The notes under the pieces: model-generated
The model's input: only the letters and a program-made list of their open reading frames with translations
What the model was told of the DNA's origin: nothing
Database searches by the model: none
DNA from: an uncultured Paracoccaceae bacterium
GTDB taxonomy: Bacteria; Pseudomonadota; Alphaproteobacteria; Rhodobacterales; Rhodobacteraceae
Direction: 5' to 3'
DNA length: 64,000 bases
NCBI GenBank assembly: GCA_947488175.1
Contig: CANKYO010000005.1
Coordinates: 248,001 to 312,000, forward strand
Position numbers and translations under genes: made by a program
In this document: positions 8,987 through 16,844 of the stretch, piece after piece
Numbering within the stretch: position 1 is the stretch's first letter
Layout of the letters: every line of letters begins with the position of its first letter

Positions 8987-10021
8987 CTAGGACCCGCGCA
9001 CCGTGTCGATCATCAGTTGCACATTGTCGGGGTTGGCGTCGGGTGTGATCCCGTGGCCCAGATTGAAGATATGCGGCCCTTTGGAGAAGGCGCTGCAGAT
9101 CGCACGTGTTTCGTCGATCAGGGCCTGCCCCCCCGTGACCATATGAGACGAGGCGAGGTTGCCCTGCACGCAGCCGTCGATTTGAACATGTTCGGCGGCC
9201 CATGCCGGATCGACACCATCGTCAAGCGCCACACAATCGGCCCCCGTGGCCTTGTGAACGCCCGCAAAGCGGTGATCGGCGCCGCGTGGGAACACGATGA
9301 CCGGCACGCCAGGGTGCCGGTCGTTGATTGCATGCGTGATCTTTTGCATCGGGTGGATTGAGAATTCGGTAAAATCGTCGCCCTGCAATGACCCCGCCCA
9401 GCTGTCGAACAGCTTGACCACCTCGGCCCCGGCCTGAATCTGCATTGACAGGTATTCAATCGTCGCCTCGGTCAGCCGGTGAATGATCCCTTCGAACACA
9501 GGCCGGTTTTCGGCCTTAAGTGCATGGGCCGGCCCCTGATCAGGCGTGCCCTGACCTGCGATCATGTAGGTCGCGACGGTCCATGGCGCACCGGCGAAAC
9601 CGATCAGGGTCGTTTCTGCAGGCAATTCGCGGGACAGGATTTGCACCGTTTCATAAATCGGGCGTAGCGTCTCGTGAATATCGTCAACGATCCTGAGCTT
9701 GGCGAAATCATCGGCAGTGGTGATCGTCGACAGGCGCGGCCCTTCGCCGGTGACGAACCACAGATCCGCCCCTAGTGCCTGCGGGACCAGCAGGATATCG
9801 GCAAAGAGGATCGCCGCGTCAAAACCATAACGTCGGATCGGTTGCAGTGTTACTTCTGCCGCAAGCTCTGGATTGTAGCAGAGCGACAGGAAATCCCCGG
9901 CTTGCGCTCGCGTCGCCTTGTATTCGGGCAGGTAGCGGCCCGCCTGGCGCATCATCCAGATCGGGGGAGTCGGCAATGTCTCACCCCGAAGGGCCCGAAG
10001 GATGGTTTTGTTCTGCGTCAT
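8987..10021 (-). CDS. hemE: Uroporphyrinogen decarboxylase
   Basis: HemE decarboxylates the four acetate side chains of uroporphyrinogen III. The N-terminal signature [16 protein letters not shown] and the later [25 protein letters not shown] and FDSWAG blocks are typical. The start ATG 10021 has AAAGGA upstream and gives 344 residues, normal for the family; an upstream start would add 11 unconserved residues. It is divergent from hemC with 81 nt between the starts, a shared control region. Confidence 0.97.
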   Translation of the reverse strand: MTQNKTILRALRGETLPTPPIWMMRQAGRYLPEYKATRAQAGDFLSLCYNPELAAEVTLQPIRRYGFDAAILFADILLVPQALGADLWFVTGEGPRLSTITTADDFAKLRIVDDIHETLRPIYETVQILSRELPAETTLIGFAGAPWTVATYMIAGQGTPDQGPAHALKAENRPVFEGIIHRLTEATIEYLSMQIQAGAEVVKLFDSWAGSLQGDDFTEFSIHPMQKITHAINDRHPGVPVIVFPRGADHRFAGVHKATGADCVALDDGVDPAWAAEHVQIDGCVQGNLASSHMVTGGQALIDETRAICSAFSKGPHIFNLGHGITPDANPDNVQLMIDTVRGS

Positions 10022-10102
10022 GGGGTGTCCTTTGCTACCCTCCCTTGGTCCCAATTGCGGTTGGTGTTGTCAAGCTAGGTTGACAGGTCTAACAATCCAA
10101 AC

Positions 10103-11038
10103 ATGACGTTTGAAAAGCCTTCCCGCACCGCCCCGTTCAACATCGGAACCCGTGGTTCGCCGCTCGCGCTGGCACAAGCGCATGAGACCCGCGACCGGCT
10201 GATGGCGGCGTTTGATTTGCCGCAAGAGGCGTTTGCCATTTGCGTGATCAAGGTGACTGGGGATGCCATTCAGGACCGGCCTTTGAAAGAGATCGGGGGT
10301 AAGGGACTTTTTACGCGCGAGATTGAAGAGGCGCTGCTGGACGGCTCCATCGATATTGCCGTGCATTCGATGAAGGATATGCCTGTCGAACAACCGGGTG
10401 GGCTGGTGTTGGACACCTATCTGCCGCGCGAGGATGTGCGCGACGCCTTCGTGTCATTACACGCCAAAGGGCTGGATGATCTGGCCGAAGGGGCGACCGT
10501 TGGCACCTCGTCCCTGCGCCGCCGTTCGCAGCTGCTGGCGCGCCGTCCGGACCTGAACGTGGTGGAGTTTCGCGGCAATGTGCAGACCCGGTTGAAGAAA
10601 CTGGGTGATGGTGTGGCAGAGGCCACGTTTCTGGCGATGGCCGGGCTGAACCGGTTGGGTCTGGCGGATGTGCCGCGGTTTGCGGTTGAACCGGAAGATA
10701 TGCTGCCTGCAGTAGCGCAAGGGGCGATCGGGATCGAACGCAGGGGTGATGATACCCGCGCAGCCGAGATGCTGGCCGCGATCCATGACGGGCCGACCGG
10801 CCAGAGGCTGGCGGCAGAACGGGCATTTCTGGCGGCGCTTGACGGGTCGTGTGAGACGCCGATTGGCGGGCTGGCCGAGCTGGATGGTGGCAATCTGCGC
10901 TTGCGCGGTGAGATTTTGCGCACAGATGGCACGGCGGTGTTCAGCGATGATGTGACCGGTCCGATTGAGGATGGTGCGGAGATGGGGCGCGCCATGGCCG
11001 CAAAGCTGTTGGCGGAGGCGGGTCCAGGTTTTTTCTAA
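10103..11038 (+). CDS. hemC: Hydroxymethylbilane synthase (porphobilinogen deaminase)
   Basis: HemC polymerises four porphobilinogen units into hydroxymethylbilane. The N-terminal IGTRGSPLALAQA, the SIDIAVHSMKDMP block and GTSSLRRRSQL are characteristic. Cys250 in DGSCETPIGG is the residue that carries the dipyrromethane cofactor. Length is 311 residues. It is transcribed away from hemE; a pair of hairpins follows its stop codon and separates it from the convergent FAD oxidase gene. Confidence 0.97.
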   Translation: MTFEKPSRTAPFNIGTRGSPLALAQAHETRDRLMAAFDLPQEAFAICVIKVTGDAIQDRPLKEIGGKGLFTREIEEALLDGSIDIAVHSMKDMPVEQPGGLVLDTYLPREDVRDAFVSLHAKGLDDLAEGATVGTSSLRRRSQLLARRPDLNVVEFRGNVQTRLKKLGDGVAEATFLAMAGLNRLGLADVPRFAVEPEDMLPAVAQGAIGIERRGDDTRAAEMLAAIHDGPTGQRLAAERAFLAALDGSCETPIGGLAELDGGNLRLRGEILRTDGTAVFSDDVTGPIEDGAEMGRAMAAKLLAEAGPGFF

Positions 11039-11048
11039 AGTGAAAACC

Positions 11049-11108
11049 GAGGAATTTTGTTACGAAATTCCTCACGCCACGCAGAATTCTCGTGACGAAA
11101 ATTCTGCG
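11049..11108. terminator. Two consecutive hairpins between hemC and the convergent FAD oxidase
   Basis: Hairpin A pairs GAGGAATTT (11049-11057) with AAATTCCTC (11065-11073). Hairpin B pairs CGCAGAATT (11080-11088) with AATTCTGCG (11100-11108) and adds an inner TCG/CGA stem around TGA. Neither has a long T-run, but their place between convergent genes fits a bidirectional terminator. The same two-hairpin, AATTTT-rich design recurs at 29141-29186. Confidence 0.55.
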
Positions 11109-11111
11109 CTG

Positions 11112-12524
11112 TTACGGCGCGGGAATAACCTTGCCGGGATTCAGGATGTTGTTGGGGTCAAGGGCGGCCTTGATTGCCCGCATCGCATCAAGCGCGACCG
11201 GGTCCTTGCGCCGCCGCATCGTTTCCAGCTTTGACAGACCGATGCCGTGTTCGGCGCTGAACGTACCGCCCAGATCCTGCACCACATCTTCGACCGCTTC
11301 GACCATGGCGGCCATGACATCGGGGTCATTACGTTTGAGGAACGTGGTGTGGTGGATATTCCCGTCGCCCAGATGCGAGACGATGCATTCGTGGCAATCA
11401 GGGTCGATCGCCTTGAGCTTGGGGGTGATCTGCGCCTCGAACGCGCCGACCTTGTCGAGCGGCACGGCGATATCGGTGTTTACGAAAACGCCGCCCTGCA
11501 CCATGACCTCTCCCGCAGCTTCCCGGCGCGCCCACATGGCACCGCGCTGCGCCTCGTTCTGAGCGATGACAGCATCCAGCACGCGGCCGTCTTCCATCAT
11601 CCTGCCCAGAATGGTTTCAAGCGTGTTTACAATAGGTACTTGCCCGTCAGGGCCAGGCGTGGCGTCACGGGGGGCGGTCGCACCGACCTCAACCAGTATG
11701 TTGACGTCATAGGGTGTATCAAAGGGTTCTTGTGCGCCGTCGATCAGTTCCATGTGGCGGGCAATGTAATTGCGCGGCATGTATTCGAATGCCTCGACCG
11801 CGCTGCCGGTTTCATCCTGTAACGTGTTGAGGAGGCGCAGCGCATCATCAAGGTTGGGTACGGCGACCATGGCCGTGGCATAGGCGCGGGGCTTGGGTTT
11901 CAGCTTCATCACAGCGGCGGTGATGATACCCAACGTGCCTTCGGCACCGATCACCAGTTCGCGCAGGTTGAGGCCTGAGTTATCCTTGTGAAGTGCCGTC
12001 ATCAGATTCATGATGCGCCCGTCCGCCATCACGACCTCAACCCCCAGACAGAGTTCGCGGGTATTGCCGTAGCGGACCACATTGGACCCGCCTGCGTTGG
12101 TCGACAGCACCCCGCCGATCATGGCCGAGCCGCGGGCACCGAATGTCAGCGGAAAGATCAGGTTGTGGGCGTCGGCGGCGGCGTGCAGGTTGCTCAGGAT
12201 CACGCCAGCGCCAACAGTGGCAGTGCGCCCGCGCGGGTCGATGTCAACAATGGTGTTCAGCCGATCAACGGACAGCATGAGCGCGTCCTGGCCCATAGTG
12301 GCCCCGGTCAGCCCGGTATGGCCGGACACCGGAACAACGGGTGTGCCAGTGTCATTGGCGATTTTGAGGATCGCTGACACCTCCTGTGTGTTGCCTGGGC
12401 GCAAGACCGCAAGCGGCTGACCCACATAGGCGCCGGTCCAGTCGGTGACATAAGGCGTGGCATCCTTGCCTGTCAGTACACGATCCTTGCCGATGACCGC
12501 TGCAATATCGTCCAGAATAGCCAT
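11112..12524 (-). CDS. FAD-linked oxidase, GlcD / D-2-hydroxyacid dehydrogenase family
   Basis: A 470-residue flavoprotein of the VAO/PCMH fold. The FAD-binding part contains VSGHTGLTG (66-74), FGARGSAMIGG and the N-A-G-G-S motif. The C-terminal part has SHLGDGNIHH, typical of the metal-binding site of GlcD, D-lactate and D-2-hydroxyglutarate dehydrogenases, and SAEHGIGLSKLE. The likely reaction is oxidation of a D-2-hydroxyacid to the 2-oxoacid, with electrons passed to the quinone pool or ETF. The start at ATG 12524 has GGGAGG upstream. No glcE/glcF partner is present, which favours a single-subunit D-lactate or D-2-hydroxyglutarate enzyme over glycolate oxidase. Confidence 0.88.
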   Translation of the reverse strand: MAILDDIAAVIGKDRVLTGKDATPYVTDWTGAYVGQPLAVLRPGNTQEVSAILKIANDTGTPVVPVSGHTGLTGATMGQDALMLSVDRLNTIVDIDPRGRTATVGAGVILSNLHAAADAHNLIFPLTFGARGSAMIGGVLSTNAGGSNVVRYGNTRELCLGVEVVMADGRIMNLMTALHKDNSGLNLRELVIGAEGTLGIITAAVMKLKPKPRAYATAMVAVPNLDDALRLLNTLQDETGSAVEAFEYMPRNYIARHMELIDGAQEPFDTPYDVNILVEVGATAPRDATPGPDGQVPIVNTLETILGRMMEDGRVLDAVIAQNEAQRGAMWARREAAGEVMVQGGVFVNTDIAVPLDKVGAFEAQITPKLKAIDPDCHECIVSHLGDGNIHHTTFLKRNDPDVMAAMVEAVEDVVQDLGGTFSAEHGIGLSKLETMRRRKDPVALDAMRAIKAALDPNNILNPGKVIPAP

Positions 12525-12616
12525 GATACCTCCCGTCGCCTCGCTCAGAAGCTAAAGCGAAAATACGAGGGGCGAAAGGCCGAAGCTCTGAGCGCTAGAG
12601 AGGAGGGAGAGGCAAA

Positions 12617-12684
12617 TGGTGGCGCGGGGGAGACTTGAACTCCCGACTCTGGGTGGCTTGCGTAGCAAACGCCCACAAGTCGGG
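12617..12684 (-). pseudogene. tRNA-Met 3' fragment joined to a foreign hairpin
   Basis: Bases 12617-12647 are identical to 12731-12761, the CCA end, acceptor strand and T-arm of the intact tRNA-Met beside it. The D-arm and anticodon arm are absent. In their place, CCCGACT (12642-12648) pairs with AGTCGGG (12678-12684), enclosing GTGG/CCAC and TTGC/GCAA stems. The element lies just downstream of tRNA-Met in its transcription direction. It may be a partial duplication or a tRNA-like 3' structure. Confidence 0.6.
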
Positions 12685-12730
12685 CCATCCGTAAGGCGGT
12701 ACATCGAAACCAAGAGCGGAGAGAGGAAAA

Positions 12731-12807
12731 TGGTGGCGCGGGGGAGACTTGAACTCCCGACCTCGCGATTATGAGTCGCGCGCTCTAACCAGCTGAGCTA
12801 CCGCGCC
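12731..12807 (-). tRNA. tRNA-Met (anticodon CAU)
   Basis: Read on the minus strand it opens GGCGCGGTAGCTCAGCTGG and closes CCGCGCCACCA. The 7-bp acceptor stem GGCGCGG/CCGCGCC is perfect, the D-arm, anticodon stem GCGAC and T-arm GTTCAAGTC are intact, and CCA is encoded. The anticodon loop is CTCATAA, giving CAU. It lacks the unpaired first base of an initiator, so it is the elongator, or formally a CAU-Ile2 tRNA, which needs lysidine modification to tell apart. Confidence 0.93.
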
Positions 12808-12882
12808 GCACCACGTGCGCCCGATTACGCAAAGGGCGCAACACTGTCAAACCGATTCTGGACAATCACAACGTTCCAACGA

Positions 12883-12910
12883 CGTAAGATGGGTTTAAAC
12901 CCATCTTACG
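12883..12910. terminator. 28-nt perfect palindrome downstream of cioB
   Basis: The arm CGTAAGATGGGTTT (12883-12896) is followed directly by its exact complement AAACCCATCTTACG (12897-12910). It sits 12 nt after the cioB stop codon and 75 nt before the tRNA-Met 5' end. Folding as RNA would give a 12-bp stem with a TTAA loop. It is probably the cioAB terminator, or a copy of a dispersed palindrome family. Confidence 0.6.
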
Positions 12911-12922
12911 GTGCGGCATCTG

Positions 12923-13933
12923 TCAGTCATAACGCAGCTCGGTCGCTTTGCCGCGAAAGATCGTATAGGCCAGAATGGTGTAGCCCATGATCGTCGGCAG
13001 CACGATGCAGGTTCCGATCAGGATGATAAACAGGCTTTCAGGCGCGCTCGCAGCCTCGTAAATTGTCAGCTGTTCGGGCACCACGTAAGGGTAGAAACTA
13101 TACGCCATTCCGCCAAAGGCCATCACCCAAAGCGCCGTGGCCGCAGCAAAGGGCAGCCATGATCGGCGGTCCTGATAAAACGGCATCCGCCGCAGCATCC
13201 ACCAAAGCCACACAACCAACAGGCCCGAGATGATGGGCAGTGGCGACAGGTAAAGGAATGACGGCCAGCTGAACCATTTGTCAAAAATCCGCTCGCTTAC
13301 AAACGGGGTGGCTAGAGAGATTGCGCCGATCCCCAACACCAGTCCCCAAATGCCGCCTTTAGCCCAGTCCACCGCCTTACGCTGCAGATGTTCATCGGTC
13401 TTGTGGATCACCCATGTGGCTCCGATAAAGCTATAGCCGACGGTCAGAAAGATTGCCGTCAATACGCCAAAACCTGCATTCATCCAGCTCCATTCCAGAC
13501 CCATGATATACATGCCCAGCATGAACCCTTGGCTGAGCGAGGTCATCAGCGAACCCGCAAAGAAAGCGTTGTTCCACGCATCCTTGTGCGGGGCCGGGGC
13601 CTTGGCTCGAAACTCGAACGCGACGCCGCGCAGGATCAACCCGATCAGCATGATCGCAACCGGCAGGTACAGCGCCGTCAGGATATCGCCATGCGCCGCC
13701 GGGAAGGCGACCAGCAACAGGCCCACCGCCAGGACAAGCCAGGTTTCGTTGGCATCCCAGAACGGCCCGATCGATGCAATCATCCGATCTTTTTCTTCAT
13801 CATTGGCGAAAGGAAACAACACGCCGACACCCAGATCGAACCCATCCAGCACAACATAAATCAGGATCGAAACCCCCATCAGGGCTGCAAAAACGAAAGG
13901 CAGCCAGATGGTCGGGTCACCAAAGGTATTCAT
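12923..13933 (-). CDS. cioB: bd-type quinol oxidase subunit II (CydB/CioB)
   Basis: A 336-residue polytopic membrane protein with the subunit II N terminus: first helix MGVSILIYVVLDGFDLGVGVLFP, then WDANETWLVLAVG. About eight hydrophobic segments follow. Subunit II scaffolds the haem subunit of the bd-type oxygen reductase. It starts 5 nt after the subunit I stop, so the pair is one operon. No small CydX-like gene is visible after it; a palindrome follows directly. Confidence 0.95.
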   Translation of the reverse strand: MNTFGDPTIWLPFVFAALMGVSILIYVVLDGFDLGVGVLFPFANDEEKDRMIASIGPFWDANETWLVLAVGLLLVAFPAAHGDILTALYLPVAIMLIGLILRGVAFEFRAKAPAPHKDAWNNAFFAGSLMTSLSQGFMLGMYIMGLEWSWMNAGFGVLTAIFLTVGYSFIGATWVIHKTDEHLQRKAVDWAKGGIWGLVLGIGAISLATPFVSERIFDKWFSWPSFLYLSPLPIISGLLVVWLWWMLRRMPFYQDRRSWLPFAAATALWVMAFGGMAYSFYPYVVPEQLTIYEAASAPESLFIILIGTCIVLPTIMGYTILAYTIFRGKATELRYD

Positions 13934-13938
13934 AGTCT

Positions 13939-15327
13939 CTACTCCGCTGGAACGGCTTTGGGTTGGGCCGCCGGTGACGGGGCCACCCGCGTGTCGATAT
14001 GTTCACCCCGCGACATTTTCCGGGCCAGATAGAAGATGACCGCGATATAGGCGACAAGCAACACGGCATAGACAACCAGATAGGCAATCAGCGTGGACAG
14101 GACCATCGGGGCGGGCACATCAGCGACCGCTTCCTTTGTGGTCATCACGCTTTGCACCAGCCAGGGCTGCCGCCCGATTTCGGTTGTGTACCAACCGGCA
14201 AGGGTCGCGACCCAGCCGCTAAAGCTCATGCCGACCAGGGCATAGAGCATTGGCTTCGGCAGCCCCTCGATCCCGCGCCGCTTGCGTATCATCATGACAG
14301 AGGCCGTCCAGCTGATCAGCAGCATCAGCAGGCCCGTTCCGACCATCACGCGAAACGACCAGAAGACCGGATTGACCGGCGGGTGCTGCACCTCACCGTC
14401 AGCGGTGACAAAGTCGTTCAGCCCCTGCACTTCACCGTTCCAGTCATGTGTCAGGATGAAAGAGGCGAGGTTGGGAATGCCGATTTCAAACCGGTTCTCG
14501 CGGGCCTCTTCATCCGGCAGGGCGAACAGGATCAGGGGCACGCCGGTATCGGTTTCCCAGTTCCCTTCCATCGCGGCGACTTTGGCTGGCTGATATTCTT
14601 TTGTGTTCAGGCCGTGCAGGTCACCCAGCAGTATTTGCAGCGGGATCAGCAGTGCGGCAGCATAGACAGCCGTCTTCAGTGCTACCCGCACGCCTGCGGT
14701 TCGCCCGCCGATCAGCCAGCGGAATGCGCTGACACCAGCGATCAGAAAGCTGACGGTCAGGAAGCTGGCCAGTACCATATGGGCAAAGCGATACGGCATC
14801 GACGGATTAAATATGATGGCTGACCAATCGGTCGCATGTGCCACACCGTCAATCATTTCAAAGCCTTGCGGGGTGTGCATCCACGAGTTCAGCACGATGA
14901 TCCAGAAGGCCGACATCATCGTCCCGAAGGCCACAAGGAAGGTGGCCAGCGTGTGCAACCAGTTGGGCACGCGGGAGAAGCCGAATAGCATGATGCCGAG
15001 GAATACAGCCTCCAAAAAGAAGGCCGTCATAATCTCATAGGCCAGCAATGGCCCCGCGATATTGCCGACTTTTTCCATGAAACCGGGCCAGTTGGTCCCG
15101 AATTGGAAGGACATCGTGATGCCGGATACGACACCCAGCGCAAATGAAAGGGCAAAGATCTTGACCCAGAAGCGATAGGCTTCCATCCAGCGTTCTTGAC
15201 CGGTGCTATTGTAGCGCAGTTTGAAAAACACCAGCACCCATCCCAACGCAATGGTGATCGTCGGGAACAGGATGTGGAACGAAATGTTTGCCGCAAACTG
15301 GATGCGGGAAAGAAGGAGCGTTTCCAT
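13939..15327 (-). CDS. cioA: bd-type quinol oxidase subunit I, short Q-loop (CydA/CioA)
   Basis: Subunit I carries the haems and the quinol site of a high-affinity, non-proton-pumping terminal oxidase. The haem-ligand His lies early (IQFAANISFHILFPT, His18), and GWYTTEIGRQPWLV is the conserved motif before the last helices. At 462 residues it lacks the long Q-loop insertion of the E. coli enzyme, which points to the CIO subgroup. ATG 15327 is followed by METLLLSRIQ, the usual beginning. It is divergent from hiuH; the 191-nt region between them carries two inverted repeats. Confidence 0.95.
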   Translation of the reverse strand: METLLLSRIQFAANISFHILFPTITIALGWVLVFFKLRYNSTGQERWMEAYRFWVKIFALSFALGVVSGITMSFQFGTNWPGFMEKVGNIAGPLLAYEIMTAFFLEAVFLGIMLFGFSRVPNWLHTLATFLVAFGTMMSAFWIIVLNSWMHTPQGFEMIDGVAHATDWSAIIFNPSMPYRFAHMVLASFLTVSFLIAGVSAFRWLIGGRTAGVRVALKTAVYAAALLIPLQILLGDLHGLNTKEYQPAKVAAMEGNWETDTGVPLILFALPDEEARENRFEIGIPNLASFILTHDWNGEVQGLNDFVTADGEVQHPPVNPVFWSFRVMVGTGLLMLLISWTASVMMIRKRRGIEGLPKPMLYALVGMSFSGWVATLAGWYTTEIGRQPWLVQSVMTTKEAVADVPAPMVLSTLIAYLVVYAVLLVAYIAVIFYLARKMSRGEHIDTRVAPSPAAQPKAVPAE

Positions 15328-15422
15328 TTGGCCCTCGTGTTACATACGGTCTGATCCGCTTGTCCGACATATAGCCCGGTTTTGGAATAGTTCACGGGGG
15401 TGCGACAGCAGGGCGCGCATCG

Positions 15423-15437
15423 TTAGAATTGTTCTAA
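15423..15437. promoter_or_regulatory. Inverted repeat resembling an Irr/ICE box
   Basis: TTAGAA (15423-15428) and TTCTAA (15432-15437) are a perfect inverted repeat around TTG. The pattern TTAGAA-N3-TTCTAA resembles the iron control element bound by Irr, the haem-responsive Fur-family regulator of Rhizobiales and Rhodobacterales. It lies 96 nt before cioA, which encodes a haem protein, and 82 nt before hiuH. Regulator assignment is inferred from the motif only. Confidence 0.5.
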
Positions 15438-15460
15438 AGGTGGGCGAAATTTTGTGATTT

Positions 15461-15480
15461 TTGCGTGACTTATCACGCAA
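15461..15480. promoter_or_regulatory. 20-nt inverted repeat upstream of hiuH
   Basis: TTGCGTGA (15461-15468) and TCACGCAA (15473-15480) pair perfectly around CTTA, 38 nt before the hiuH start. The N4 spacing recalls FNR/CRP-type half-site geometry, but the half-site is neither consensus. It is a strong operator candidate for hiuH or for both divergent genes. Confidence 0.5.
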
Positions 15481-15518
15481 CTTTCGAAAGGGTCAGGACG
15501 GCAAGATAGGAGGACAGG

Positions 15519-15863
15519 ATGACCGGATTTTTGACGACACATGTGCTGGATACGGCCAGCGGTCTGCCTGCAAAGGGCATGAAGGTCGACCTCTATCGGC
15601 TGGAAGGTGACAGCCGCGCACATATCGTCACGATGGTCACCAATGACGACGGGCGCACCGACAGCCCGATCCTGCCCGCCGCTGATTTTGCTGTGGGACG
15701 CTATGAACTGGTGTTTCAGGCGGGCGCCTATTTCGGGCGAGATGAAGACCCCGCCTTTCTTGATGACATCCCGATCCGGTTCGGCATCAACGACCCGACA
15801 TCGCATTATCACGTCCCGCTCTTGGTTTCGCCCTTCAGCTTTTCGACATATCGGGGAAGCTGA
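15519..15863 (+). CDS. hiuH: 5-hydroxyisourate hydrolase (transthyretin-related)
   Basis: HiuH opens 5-hydroxyisourate to OHCU after urate oxidation. The 114-residue protein begins MTGFLTTHVLDTASGLPA, contains a conserved Arg-His rich core (HYHVPLL) and ends in YRGS, the signature C-terminal tetrapeptide. An AGGA ribosome site precedes the ATG. No other purine-catabolic gene is nearby, so it stands alone here, divergent from cioA and convergent with the galactoside operon. Confidence 0.96.
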   Translation: MTGFLTTHVLDTASGLPAKGMKVDLYRLEGDSRAHIVTMVTNDDGRTDSPILPAADFAVGRYELVFQAGAYFGRDEDPAFLDDIPIRFGINDPTSHYHVPLLVSPFSFSTYRGS

Positions 15864-15878
15864 TAGCATCGACACGGT

Positions 15879-16844
15879 TCACTTGCCAAACCGCCAGCGC
15901 GTGATCTGCCAATAAGGCGCATCAGGTGTCAGCATGATTGACGGAAAACCGCGGTGGTTTGGCGCGTCTGGCCAGCTTTGCGCCTCGATCGCCAGCCCTT
16001 CGTAAATGCCGCGCTCCGGTCGTTGTGCCTGCCGCCCGTCATAGACCTGAATTCCGGTTTCTGTGGTGGCCATGGTCATTTGCACACCTGACTGACCGGT
16101 CAGCCAGAGGACATCGCGTAAACCTGTGCGCGCGTCAGACAGGCAGAAATTGTTGTCGAGCGGCGGTTTGCCCGGTGCGATCTTGCGGGCCGTACGGAAA
16201 TCCATCTCTGTTCCGTTCACATCCGCAATCTCGCCGGTGGGGTATGCATTGTCGGTGCCGGGCAGATAGCGCTCGGCCCCGATGCAAAGCTGATGACCCG
16301 CCCATGTGTCGGTTCCATCAAGGTTCCAATAGCTGTGATTGGCGAAATTCATCAGCGTTTTGGTATCTGTCTGACCGGTAACACTCATGGTCAGGTTTGC
16401 AGGGGCTGTCACTGCGAATGTCACTGTCACCTGCCGGTTTCCCGGCAGCCCGCACATGCCATCGGGCAGGGTGATTGACAGTGTTGCGCTGTTTTCGGTT
16501 ACCTCAGCAACATCCCAGACTTGCAGATGCGTGCCTTGCGCCCCCGAATGCAGATGGATGTAGCCCTTCTCGTTCCGCTCCAGTTCATACACCATCCCCT
16601 CCAACCGCACGCGCGCGGTACTGATCCGATTGACCACCGGGCCGATCAGGCTGCCGTGGTAGCGCATGTCGCCTTCATAGTCGGATAGGCTGTCCGAGCC
16701 GAGCGTCAGCGACCGGTCAACGCCCGCCAGCCGCACATCCTGCAGGACCGCGCCCCAAGTCAGCAGGCTGACGGTCAGGTCGCCAGCGGACAGCGTGATC
16801 TTATGGACATCCCGGCCATCCGCAGTCGTTCCAAAAAAGATCAC
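15879..16844 (-). CDS. galM: Aldose 1-epimerase (galactose mutarotase)
   Basis: GalM interconverts alpha- and beta-galactose so that both hydrolase products feed the dehydrogenase. Motifs are GPVVNRIS, HLHSGAQGTH, FANHSYWNLDG (catalytic His) and EAQSWPDAPNH (catalytic Glu). I set the start at GTG 16844 because it overlaps the beta-galactosidase stop as GTGA; an upstream start would run about 50 nt into that gene. Length is then 321 residues. It is the last gene of the galactoside operon. Confidence 0.92.
   Translation of the reverse strand: MIFFGTTADGRDVHKITLSAGDLTVSLLTWGAVLQDVRLAGVDRSLTLGSDSLSDYEGDMRYHGSLIGPVVNRISTARVRLEGMVYELERNEKGYIHLHSGAQGTHLQVWDVAEVTENSATLSITLPDGMCGLPGNRQVTVTFAVTAPANLTMSVTGQTDTKTLMNFANHSYWNLDGTDTWAGHQLCIGAERYLPGTDNAYPTGEIADVNGTEMDFRTARKIAPGKPPLDNNFCLSDARTGLRDVLWLTGQSGVQMTMATTETGIQVYDGRQAQRPERGIYEGLAIEAQSWPDAPNHRGFPSIMLTPDAPYWQITRWRFGK

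Noticed and set aside
12617..12807. attL/attR pair of an integrative element at tRNA-Met
   Set aside because: The two copies are only 114 nt apart and enclose no integrase or cargo, so an integrated element is not present; a relic cannot be excluded.
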